This document shows positions 30,101 to 38,634 of a stretch of DNA of 64,000 nt, in pieces. The position numbers and the translations under genes are program-made. The DNA lies in the NCBI GenBank assembly GCA_021613335.1, contig JAJTWR010000350.1:932501-996500 (forward strand), in the 5' to 3' direction. Source of the DNA: Whitmania pigra. Taxonomy: Eukaryota > Annelida > Clitellata > Hirudinida > Haemopidae. The notes under the pieces were generated by a model that was not told the DNA's origin, did not search any database, and saw only the letters and a program-made list of their open reading frames with translations. Every line of letters starts with the position of its first letter. Within the stretch, counting starts at the first letter, position 1.

Positions 30101-30645
30101 CAATTTTTTTAAATGTTGTACATCAGCAGACAACAACTGAACAGCTGCATGGGGTTCCAAATACCAGTTCAAATCTTTTGACATCAGAATCCACATCCTT
30201 GCCATTGTTTTATGAGAATGAATTCGAGATCCACAGAGCCATCTATGAATCCATCAGACCAGCTTTGCAACAGGGCAGTTTAGTTGGAAATGTGTTTCAA
30301 GTTATCTACAACAATATACATGCCTTAGTTCCTGTATGTCCTTTGAGGTTTAGTTACAGCCATTGTCGACAACTTAATTCAAGAAAAAAGAAATGCTGTT
30401 TTTGGAAAGGTTGGGCAATTTGCAGATGCAGTGGCTCGAAAACGTTGTGTTACATCAAAGAAGAACCTCAAGGTGGTGATGAGCCAGTGCTCGTCAATTT
30501 TAAAGTTTTTGGCAAATGCAGGCAACTGAAGTTAACAAGTCTTGAACACACGATGCTGAATTCAGACTTGATTGACGTCGAAGTGGCTCAAGTGGAAATT
30601 GCGGGGGAAAATCTTGGAAATCACAATAGTATTACTTATTCATAA
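23654..30645 (+). CDS. Eight-unit tandem exon-array gene encoding repeated Cys-rich domains
   Basis: I recognise no named family. The coding exons in order are 23654-24158, 24343-24425, 24536-25094, 25432-25529, 25617-26160, 26592-26653, 26722-27262, 27467-27552, 27646-28141, 28350-28420, 28505-28985, 29196-29711, 29916-29992 and 30127-30645. They sum to 4,638 nt, one open frame of 1,545 codons plus stop. Short exons (A) enter in phase 1 and leave in phase 0; long exons (B) do the reverse, so each A+B cassette is phase 1-1 and can be copied without shifting the frame. Each B exon encodes about 110 conserved residues with the pattern F-x-I, LxGxW, NINxLIPxCPLxFxYNxC, FWxGxAxCxC, CYI, EP and GKC, then an acidic Ser/Glu/Asp tail. 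A exons are Gln-rich. There is no signal peptide or membrane segment. The cysteines could bind zinc (inference). The first exon may have an upstream non-coding exon. Confidence 0.8.
24343..25094 (+). CDS. Array unit 2 (exons A2 and B2)
   Basis: A2 (24343-24425) encodes a Gln/His-rich linker ending in QDLLMPHLQ. B2 (24536-25094) holds CPLKFNYNHC, FWIGKAVCKC and FGKC. The third-position Cys before FW is Gln here. The B2 donor is the second of two overlapping GTATGT sites at 25091 and 25095; only the second keeps phase 1. The intron after B2 carries the inverted dispersed repeat at 25256-25344. Confidence 0.75.
25256..25344 (-). repeat. Dispersed repeat, copy 2 (inverted)
   Basis: Reverse complement of 20617-20705 with about five mismatches. 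It lies in the intron between array units 2 and 3. Confidence 0.85.
25432..26160 (+). CDS. Array unit 3 (exons A3 and B3)
   Basis: A3 is 25432-25529 and B3 is 25617-26160. B3 holds YENKFKIPRK, CPLRFNYNHC, FWKGLATCKC and YGKC. Its tail is Lys-rich before turning acidic, unlike the other units. The donor is TGCAG|GTACTT in phase 1. Confidence 0.78.
26592..27262 (+). CDS. Array unit 4 (exons A4 and B4)
   Basis: A4 (26592-26653) has unusual splice sites: an acceptor ending AAG and a GC donor (GAG|GCAAGT). The GCAAGT context is the typical context of GC-AG introns, and the frame agrees. The alternative acceptor at 26550 hits an immediate stop. B4 (26722-27262) has CPLLFSYNHC, CYFWKGLAACLC and LGKC, so one Lys of the CKC motif is Leu. 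Donor AAA|GTATAA. Confidence 0.75.
27467..28141 (+). CDS. Array unit 5 (exons A5 and B5)
   Basis: A5 is 27467-27552 and B5 is 27646-28141. The intron between them happens to be open in frame, so the two exons also appear as one continuous ORF; the usual donor GTGTAT and acceptor TATACAG are nevertheless in place. B5 lacks several residues after YNH (no Cys at that position) and has CYFWEGEAVCMC and FGKC. It is the most divergent full unit. Confidence 0.72.
28350..28985 (+). CDS. Array unit 6 (exons A6 and B6)
   Basis: A6 is 28350-28420 (ends QQQTCRE) and B6 is 28505-28985, starting just after TTTGCAG. The domain reads CSLQFIYNYC, CFWKGKAFCKC and YGKC, and the acidic tail contains DDDTISSSSIEELE. 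Donor CCAG|GTGCAT. Confidence 0.78.
29196..29711 (+). CDS. Array unit 7 (A7 and B7 fused into one exon)
   Basis: From the acceptor at 29195 the frame runs straight through the A-type Gln-rich linker into the domain (CPLTFIYNHC, LWKGKAFCKC, FGKC), with no A/B intron. The position homologous to other B donors reads TTACAG|GA (29756), so it is dead. The strong donor TTTCAG|GTGAGG at 29712, about 45 nt upstream, gives the required phase 1. If it is not used, the frame ends at TAA 29759-29761. Confidence 0.7.
29916..30645 (+). CDS. Array unit 8 (exons A8 and B8, terminal)
   Basis: A8 is 29916-29992 and B8 is 30127-30645, ending in a stop. The domain reads CPLRFSYSHC, CFWKGWAICRC and FGKC. Shortly after the stop the frame continues with MEELQSI, matching the end of the other units' acidic tails. 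The stop is thus a point change that turned an internal unit into the terminal one. AATAAA motifs occur downstream near 30973. Confidence 0.75.
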
Positions 30646-31139
30646 ATGGAAGAACTTCAAAGTATATAGCAAATAGATTTTTTTTCTGATATGGAAATTC
30701 AGAACATTTTTGAATATTTCTAAAGATTGGGTAAAATTAATTAAATCTTTAGTTTGGTAATATAAAAAGTTGGCTGAAAATGTTTGTCTCGGTGTTGCAT
30801 AATATTTTATTTTGGGAGATTCAGTAAGTGATATTAGTTATTTTCTCTAATTTAGAGAAAAATTTGTGGTGTCATAGGCTATTTTTATATTATTGAGTAA
30901 CAATTATGTTATTGTGATAAGATTTTAAGAATTGTTAACCTTCGTTGGAGATAAAATACTTGTTATTTGATGATTGTTCAGCTAATAAAACAACAAAGGA
31001 TTACAAAGGTCAAAATTTAATCATCCAGCTATAAATTAGTCAAAATTATAAAAGTAATTTTATCGATGTTGATGGTAGTTCGATTAATGTACAGTCACAG
31101 TTTATGCATTTTATTTACATAATACGATTTGCAGCAGCG

Positions 31140-31335
31140 ATCTAACACTGTTTGGTATCAGCCATCTTGACAATGCCTTGTGAGAATAAATTCGAGATTT
31201 TGTTGGAGGTGCTTATTTTGGTCGGACCAAAAAAAGATCCAGTCAAAAGCCGGCGTTGAACCATATATGAAAATATAAATAAATGCATTAATTCTTAAAC
31301 GCTCTATGAAATTTAATTATAGCTGGGACTGCCCG
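31140..31335 (+). pseudogene. Decayed ninth copy of the array unit
   Basis: After a TTTGCAG acceptor-like site at 31128-31134 the sequence recalls a B exon: CENKFEI, then a VGP segment, TIYENIN and a stop-ridden remainder ending around the FNYS position. Several stops and a shift prevent coding. It stops abruptly at the retroelement fragment near 31340. Confidence 0.7.
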
Positions 31336-31339
31336 ATAT

Positions 31340-31860
31340 TTCTGACGTTCTGCGGAGGACAGAGGCAAATCTAGAACACTTTGGGGGAGGGGGGAATCTA
31401 AATTAGAAATCTAAAATTTGCGTTTTGGAAAATAATTAAGAAAAAACAGATGGGTTTATGATGAGGTTCTCCACCAGGACATACACGACTAAGTGGGTTC
31501 CTCTGGAGGTGGGTATTGCAATGGGGTGCGCAATATCACCCTCCCTTTTCGTACTGGCGATGTAACTTTTGCTCAACGCAGCCTGGTCTAATGTTACAGA
31601 GCCGCGGAGTTAAGGGTTTCTATGTGCCTTCGTTAAAAGCGTTCATGGACGACACCACCATAGTAATGAATAGGAGAATAGGAGTTCAGAACACTTTGAA
31701 CAAGTTCAATAGCCTTCTAGGATGGTGTCGAATGGCTTTTAAAGCTGCAAAGTCGAGAAGTCTTTCCATTGTTAAAGTGAAAGTTTGCAACGACATCTCG
31801 TTTGTTGTAGCGGCTTCCTACAGTTTCCAAGAAAATGGTTAAGAGCCTAAGTCGAATGTT
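31340..31860 (+). pseudogene. Reverse transcriptase fragment of a non-LTR-like retroelement
   Basis: Pieces in different frames resemble a reverse transcriptase. WVPLEVGIAMGCAISPSLFV lies near 31490-31550, and a 108-codon open segment follows with the FMDD box (SLKAFMDDTTIV) and NKFNSLLGWCRMAFKAAKS. Frameshifts and stops show it is dead. It interrupts the end of the ninth array copy. Confidence 0.7.
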
Positions 31861-32361
31861 TAGTGATTTCGCTGAACAATAGAAGCCAATAGAACTAGAA
31901 GGGAAGGTTTAAGGTGTGGTTGTTCCAGTTTGTATTTTATTGCTCAATTTGAACAATTTCATTGCTCAATTTGAACAATTTTATTGTAAAAATTTTAATT
32001 TATCTTATATTTAGTAGCTTCAAGTAGCTTCACCTCAATAACTTAAACAACCTATTGGTTATTTAACTTAAAACCTATAATAAGCCAAGCAAATAAATCA
32101 TGTACAATCCATACACATTATTATCAAGGTGAGTCGGGATTTATAATATATTCGTCCAAGCACTATTTAAACATAATAAATATTATATTTTTTATTAAAT
32201 AGGACATTATTGAACAAAAATGATTATTTTCAAAATTGGGGTAAAGTTTGCAATGATTTAATTCGTTAATTATTTTATAATAACAATATTTATTAACTTA
32301 CATATCGTACCTTGAAGTACATTTTAAAATCGTATTGATTCTTATTTTTATAGACGTTCTA
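31861..32361. other. Intergenic sequence
   Basis: AT-rich and without visible coding. It should include the promoter and 5' untranslated region of the next gene. Confidence 0.4.
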
Positions 32362-35300
32362 ATGATAACTAAATCCATTGAAGAATTTAATCAAAGTGTG
32401 CGGATTCGCAGAGGGGTTATTATTATTACTTATTTCACGACCTATTTGATGAAATGAACTTCACTTAAAATAACTGTTCAATTTTAGCGCCCTCAAAACT
32501 GGAGAAAAATACAATTTGAAGAAGCATGTCATCGAGTGAGGTTTGTGGTTTTGTTTTTTCGTAACACCCCTTACAAATGAAACTTTTGTTACTATAGTAA
32601 GAATTAATTAGTTATTTAAGATAATTTCTTGGTAATTGCAATTTAAGAACGAGGTTTCTCGTTATGAATTACATATGTAAAATGTTGAAGCTTAACTAAT
32701 TATTTCAGTTCATTTCTGGCCAAAGTTTCAGACACGAGTCTTTCTGAAATTGACGACTTAATGATCCCAGAAATCCAATCTGTTACAACGTCGAACTGTT
32801 AGTGGAACCTAATAATTTAAAACTTTATGTACATATTTAAAGCAACTAATCTTTAATAATTTCAGCGGACTATTATTTGTCGACGTCATTGAGTGACCAA
32901 GCAGAGACAAAACTTGATAGATTTGAAATCACTATATTAAAGTATTATATTTATATATATAAAATAATATATATATATATATATATTCAATAATTCAATT
33001 TATAACCCAAATAACTTCATTTCTAATAGCTTCATAAAAGAGTTAAGGGAATCACATACGCTGAAAGAGATGTGGTTAGCGGTGAAAATTATGCGAGTAG
33101 TCACTGATAAGTACAAAGACTGGCTCAACAAGGAGAAACAAAGTAACGTATTTGGTAACGTATTTACTATCACTAAATTAGTAATGTTTATTTGAATCGC
33201 AAATGATCTATATTTTTAACTTTCTTTAATTTCTTGTTTATAGCATCTAAACGTCTCATTATATGGATAGAGAAACTGAAAAACCTACCTCAAGCCAAAT
33301 GTCCAAGGATGCAAAGGATTGCGTCATGGATATCTCGGCAATGTAATGGGATAACGTTTTATTTTAGAATGGTTTATATTATCCTACCATAATGTACTTC
33401 ATTATTATGATTGTAATTTTATTTTCTAGCTGAGATAATACTTGATCGCCTGGACATCAGCTGGTTTTCCAATTTTGAACATAAATTCTCTACCTACCTC
33501 AAGCCAAATGTCCAAGGATGCAAAGGATTGCGTCATGGATATCTCGGCAATGTAATGGGATAACGTTTTATTTTAGAATGGTTTATATTATCCTACCATA
33601 ATGTACTTCATTATTATGATTGTAATTTTATTTTCAGCTGAGATAATACTTGATCGCCTGGACATCAGCTGGTTTTCCAATTTTGAACATAAATTCTCTA
33701 CGTGGACGGTGAGGACAATTTTCTTTAAATGTTTTGAACTCAAATTTCTTGATGGAATGGCTTGGACTACATTATTTTTTTCTATACATCATCCAAGACT
33801 TTGTCGTTGGTAGCATGTCAACTTTCTGGAACTTCTGAAATCATGTTGTAAAACCTGCCCAACTCCAAATTCAATAATATCTCCAGTAATGCAATTGCAA
33901 GTTGCCTAGCTATTTCCTAATTGGACTACTGCTATTTGCTCTTGTTTGGTGCGTTCGTGACAAAACATGCAAATTCTCTGCTATAAAGATTATGTGTTTG
34001 TATTAGTTCAGATGGATAATTAGTTCTGATTTCTTGCCAGTCACCATCATTTTAAACAAATGGCTCCATATAAAATAATTATTATTTGTACTATGTCATT
34101 ACAATTTCACTTTCAGAATATTATAATTCATACAATTTTAACAGCTTGACCCTGAATCATATGTTTGCACTTTATTGGCTGAGAATTTTGACCCAATTTT
34201 CTTGCAAATTGACCATCTGCACTCCTATTTCATGTCTGCTAGTGATGACAATCAGAAAGTTAAGCTCATAGAATCCTTTGTCAAAGGATGTGTACAGGTA
34301 ATATTACATGAATTAATTAAATTAATAATTGAATCTTAGAAATGTTATAGATTAATAATTATTTATTAATTAAAAATTAAAGTAAAATGTCCGAGTTGGT
34401 TTGATTTAAATCATAAATTTTTAGGTTTCTGAGAAGTTCTTCAAGCGAGATGATCTTCCAAGCGAACATGCCTTTTTAAGATATACCAGAGACATAGTTA
34501 AAGTTTTTTTGAGTTATATATGCGACATGAGGGTGATTAATTACATTTAACTGGGTTATTACTCAAAATTTAAAATGACTATTACCTATATTTAATTTTT
34601 TAGTATAATGAACCTGCGAAAAAAGGATGGGATGAAATTGGAAAATATAATTCCTTCCATTTTGAACCATATCTTTCAGAGTACAGCTCAGTTGGTGTAC
34701 AGAGTTACAGTCACCAGCAGTTGAATGAAAAATTTGAAAATTCGTTGAATATGAAAAATGATGAAGAAACTGATTTAACAATTGAGAAGCATCTTTACTG
34801 TGATGGCACCATAAAGTATCTGCAATTGATAAATATATTGCACACAGCATTTTTGATGAGTGCAGATATTCTAAAGGTAATCCCAGTCTGCCTAGATCAG
34901 TCTAATTTGAATTATAATGTTAAACACTAATTAAAATTGTCTTAAGTTATAATTGATATTTATCAGTAATTTCAATTAGTTTATTTTCTATTTCAGATGG
35001 AAACATTTCCTGAAAATTATGAGTCATTGATCTTTAGATGTTCCGACAATTTTAAATTAGAAGTCGTTCATTTCTTTGTAATATCTAATCATAATTCATT
35101 GTTCCGCAGTGTGTTACAGATATGGTTTGTTGAATTGTTTTAAAGATTATATAATTAATTAATTTACTATATTTAACCTAAATTTATTACATGCAGTCCC
35201 TTCGTGGTTTTCTCACAACGTCACATGTATTTGAAGGAGGATTTATTGAAGATGTCTGAAGGGGAAAATATTGATGAGGTAGTTATTGATTGAAGCACTT

Positions 35301-35430
35301 AAAATTTTGACGGTTGCTTTTCAAATGGCTACTGTATTTTTTTTTTCAGGAGACTATAACTGAGATTTTTTTTGCGTTAGAAGGCAAGCCTTGTTATGTG
35401 GGTTATAGACGCCGTTTGAATTATTTTTAA
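32362..35430 (+). CDS. Unrecognised 13-exon gene
   Basis: Exons: 32362-32415, 32488-32540, 32709-32797, 32876-32941, 33030-33142, 33244-33342, 33638-33708, 34145-34297, 34425-34532, 34604-34876, 34997-35124, 35197-35278 and 35350-35430 (TAA). Every junction is phase-compatible and has GT and AG ends. The product is about 440 residues, largely helical in composition, starting MITKSIEEFNQSVRIRRG and ending GYRRRLNYF. It has no signal peptide, no clear membrane helix and no catalytic motif that I recognise. The path skips a tandem duplicate at 33493-33700. Using the first copy of that acceptor (33430) instead would run into a stop. The 32362 start is chosen because it is the first ATG that joins in frame. 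Introns are short. Confidence 0.7.
33284..33700 (+). repeat. Tandem duplication, unit about 209 bp
   Basis: The segment beginning CCTACCTCAAGCC at 33284 and ending AAATTCTCTAC at 33492 is repeated immediately at 33493-33700. The one difference I see is TTTTCTAG against TTTTCAG at the acceptor. Each copy contains the end of one exon, a whole intron and most of the next exon. Confidence 0.9.
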
Positions 35431-35980
35431 CATTGCTTTAGTCTGTACACGAAACATTGCTTCAAGACATCTCCCACTTGTGTTAACAGTTAGATCAAAT
35501 ATATGATATCAAAAATAAAATGATATTACATTTCTAAATTTTGCGTTGTGGGAAAATAATTAAGAAAATTTCAGCTTTCCACGTTTTACATGAACCCGTC
35601 AGCGAGTCACAACTATCGAGTCAAATTAATTAGTGAGAGTAGAAACAAGTAGGATTAAGCTTTACGGTTGTCGATTTTATAATGAGCCATACTCAGAAGG
35701 AGCGCCATTTTGATGGGATGCATACAAAATAACTAACATAATATATTATTTTAAACAAATTAGTTTTTAAGGTTGTAATATGACCCTGTGTCTAAAGCAA
35801 ATTTTCCTAACCTAAGTTTTTTCATAACCTAAGAACTTTTTCCTAGCATATCTGCATGCTCGCTATAGGCGTTATTCTAGTTCACCGATTTCGTATTCCT
35901 GTACTCGTAAAATGTAAATTACATGTCAAATTTTTATTTTAAAACCACAAAAACGCTGAAAGCATAAAGCTTGGACAGGA

Positions 35981-38272
35981 TTACATAACATAACATAACA
36001 TAACAATTATTTATAGTGGTTAAGAAGACCTGGATCTGTGTAATAACCACTCTTTTTAGTCCTAATATCCGAATTTACTTAAATATATTTTGAATTTATC
36101 TATTGTGTCAGCATGGATGGTTTCCTTATCTAGTTTATTCCATAAGGAAACCACCCTTGAACTGAAATAATTGTTTTTCAAGTTTCCCGAAGCCTTCCTG
36201 TATAATTTACAATCGTGCCCTCTAGTAGAAACACTTTTTGTGGCTTCGAAAAACTGTTCAGGCAAAAGGCCTTCCCTTCCCGATAAAATTTTGAATGCCT
36301 CGATGAGGTCCCCTCTATTTCTTCTCTTTTCCAGAGTCGTTAATTTACATCTATTTAATCTTTCCTCGTAACTAAGCTTTCCAAAACCATCTATCATCCT
36401 GGTTGCCCTTCTTTGTACTCTTTCCAACATCTCTACATCCTTCCTCAAATGAGGGTTCCATACTTGCACACAGTACTCAAGGTGTGGCCTTACTAATGCC
36501 TTATACAATCTCAGTATTACATCCTTGTTCCTGCTTACTACTGTTCTCTTTATCATTCCAAGTACTCTGTTTGCTTTATTAGCAACTTCCATGCACTGTA
36601 GAGATGCTTTTCCATTGTTCTGCATTATTACCCCCAGATCTCTTTCCTGATTTGACTGCTTCAGAATGCTTCCTCCAAATGCATATTCGACTTTCGTGTT
36701 TTTGCATCCCATATGCATAATGGAGCATTTGCTTACGTTGAAAAGCATCTGCCAATCTTCTGCCCATTTGAATAACTTGTTAAGATCTTCCTGAAGTGTA
36801 TCTACATCTTCTTGCTTGCTGACACTTCTTGCTACTTTAGTGTCGTCAGCAAACTTAGATAACTTAGATCTTATGCCATCATCCAGATCATTTATATATA
36901 TGCAGAACAGTACAGGTCCAAGCACCGATCCTTGTGGGACGCCGCTAAGTACTGGTTGCCACTCTGAATAAATTCCTCCTATGCCTACCTTCTGTCTCCT
37001 ATCTGTCAACCAGTTTGTAAACCAATGTAATAGTTTGCCTTCAATCCCACATGCACCGAGCTTTTTTTGAAGCCTTTGATGGGGCACCTTGTCAAATGCT
37101 TTTGCGAAGTCTAGGTACACTACATCTACAGCCTTGTCATGATCAACCCACTCATAAATTTCTTCAAAAAACTCAAGTAGGTTGGTAAGACATGATCTGT
37201 TCTTAGTAAAACCATGTTGGCTCTTTCCAATCACATCGTTTCTTCCAAAAAAAGTTGATACAGCCTCTTTGATCATTCTTTCCATTACCTTGCAAACTAT
37301 AGAAGTTAAGCTTACTGGCCTGTAGTTGGATGGCAAACCCCTACTTCCCTTTTTGAATAGAGGAACTACTATTGCATCTTTCCAATCTCTTGGTATTGTT
37401 CCTGAATCAAACGATTTGACAAATAAGATTGCCAATGCTTCTCCTATAGCTGTTCTTGTCTCATATAGTAGTTTAGGATGTAGGTTGTCTATTCCAGGGC
37501 TCTTGTCTACTTTCAAATTTTCCAGTTGCTTAATTACCCCTGTTTTTGAGAAGTTTACTGTATCTAACTTTATCTCAATCTGTTGGATTCTCCTTGGCAG
37601 TTCTGGTATATTCCCTATTGTTTCTTTAGTAAAAACTGAACTGAAGTAGCTATTTAATATATTGGCTGTTTCCTCTACTGAATCAACTGTTTGCCCCTCA
37701 CTATTTTGTAATGGTCCAATTTTGTCCCTTACTTTTTGTTTACATCTAACGTATCTGAAAAAGCTCTTGCTATCGTTTTTAACATTCTTTGCTAATTTGT
37801 TCTCATATTCTAGTAATGCTTTTTTATTAATTCTGTTTGATGCATTCCTTTGTTTCTGATATTTTTGTTTTAAATCCTTAAGCTCTCTTTCCTCTTCCTC
37901 TCCAGAATTTATTTTTGTCATTTCTCGTAATTTCTTCCATGCTTTATACTTAGCTCTTTTGCATTTGATGACCTCCTTCGTAAGCCATGGCTGTCTTTTC
38001 TGAGTTCTGCCTCTGCTTGGGATATATTTATCCACAACTAGATTTAGCTCTTTCTTGATTATTGCCCAAGCTTCTTCTACATTAGCAGATTCTATTTTTT
38101 TAGCTAGGTTTGTTTTCTCTAACTCATTCCGTATTTTATCATAGTCAGCCTTAAAAAGTTTTTAGAATCTAGGTTCTCTTTTTTTAAATCCTCGTTGTCT
38201 AAATAAATGTTCCATCTGACAACTTGATGATCACTTGTTCCAAAGTGTTCACCAACTGTTACGGATTCCATA
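35981..38272 (-). mobile_element. 5'-truncated CR1/Jockey-like LINE
   Basis: The element lies on the minus strand between two host genes. Its 3' end is a short (TTATG)n tail, read on plus as CATAA repeats at 35981-36005. At the 5' side only the end of the endonuclease domain remains (GEHFGTSDHQVVRW, about 38272-38230). A frameshift in the homopolymer stretch near 38155 separates it from the main reading frame. Confidence 0.9.
36062..38035 (-). CDS. LINE ORF2 fragment: reverse transcriptase
   Basis: 657 residues open. Conserved reverse-transcriptase blocks appear in order: VVPLFKKG and NYRPVSLTS (residues about 223-246), VVYLDFAKAFDKVPHQRL (305-322), SGVPQGSVLGPVLF (364-377) and the catalytic FADDT (395-399). 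The C-terminal region, with CKLTTLEKRRNRGDLIEAFK and SRVVSLWNKL, is typical of CR1-type elements. The endonuclease domain is almost entirely lost and the upstream frame is broken, so this copy cannot be mobile by itself, though the reverse transcriptase frame is intact. The ATG is simply the first in an already truncated frame. Confidence 0.9.
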   Translation of the reverse strand: MDKYIPSRGRTQKRQPWLTKEVIKCKRAKYKAWKKLREMTKINSGEEEERELKDLKQKYQKQRNASNRINKKALLEYENKLAKNVKNDSKSFFRYVRCKQKVRDKIGPLQNSEGQTVDSVEETANILNSYFSSVFTKETIGNIPELPRRIQQIEIKLDTVNFSKTGVIKQLENLKVDKSPGIDNLHPKLLYETRTAIGEALAILFVKSFDSGTIPRDWKDAIVVPLFKKGSRGLPSNYRPVSLTSIVCKVMERMIKEAVSTFFGRNDVIGKSQHGFTKNRSCLTNLLEFFEEIYEWVDHDKAVDVVYLDFAKAFDKVPHQRLQKKLGACGIEGKLLHWFTNWLTDRRQKVGIGGIYSEWQPVLSGVPQGSVLGPVLFCIYINDLDDGIRSKLSKFADDTKVARSVSKQEDVDTLQEDLNKLFKWAEDWQMLFNVSKCSIMHMGCKNTKVEYAFGGSILKQSNQERDLGVIMQNNGKASLQCMEVANKANRVLGMIKRTVVSRNKDVILRLYKALVRPHLEYCVQVWNPHLRKDVEMLERVQRRATRMIDGFGKLSYEERLNRCKLTTLEKRRNRGDLIEAFKILSGREGLLPEQFFEATKSVSTRGHDCKLYRKASGNLKNNYFSSRVVSLWNKLDKETIHADTIDKFKIYLSKFGY

Positions 38273-38634
38273 CCGTAAGCGAAGTATTGAATTTTTTCGT
38301 GTCGTTAAATAATGTTCAAAACTTTATATTGAAATTAAACTAATTGATAAAATATATTAATGAAACATAATACCTTGTTATAATTCTTGGCAAAAAAGAT
38401 TATAACTGCTTAGTTGGTGTTTTTGAAAATCTTAATCATAGATTAGCTAATCGGCTTAAGAAATTTGCTTAAAAATTAAATAAGATTTGCTAAAATTTTA
38501 TAATTAATTTATAAATGTATTACTGTAACAAATGTTTTGGTTTCGTATGTAAATAGATGCAGTTGTCAAGCTAACATCGCACCAACATTACCTCATAACG
38601 TTTCTAACCTTAACTAAACACCAGATGAATTAAA

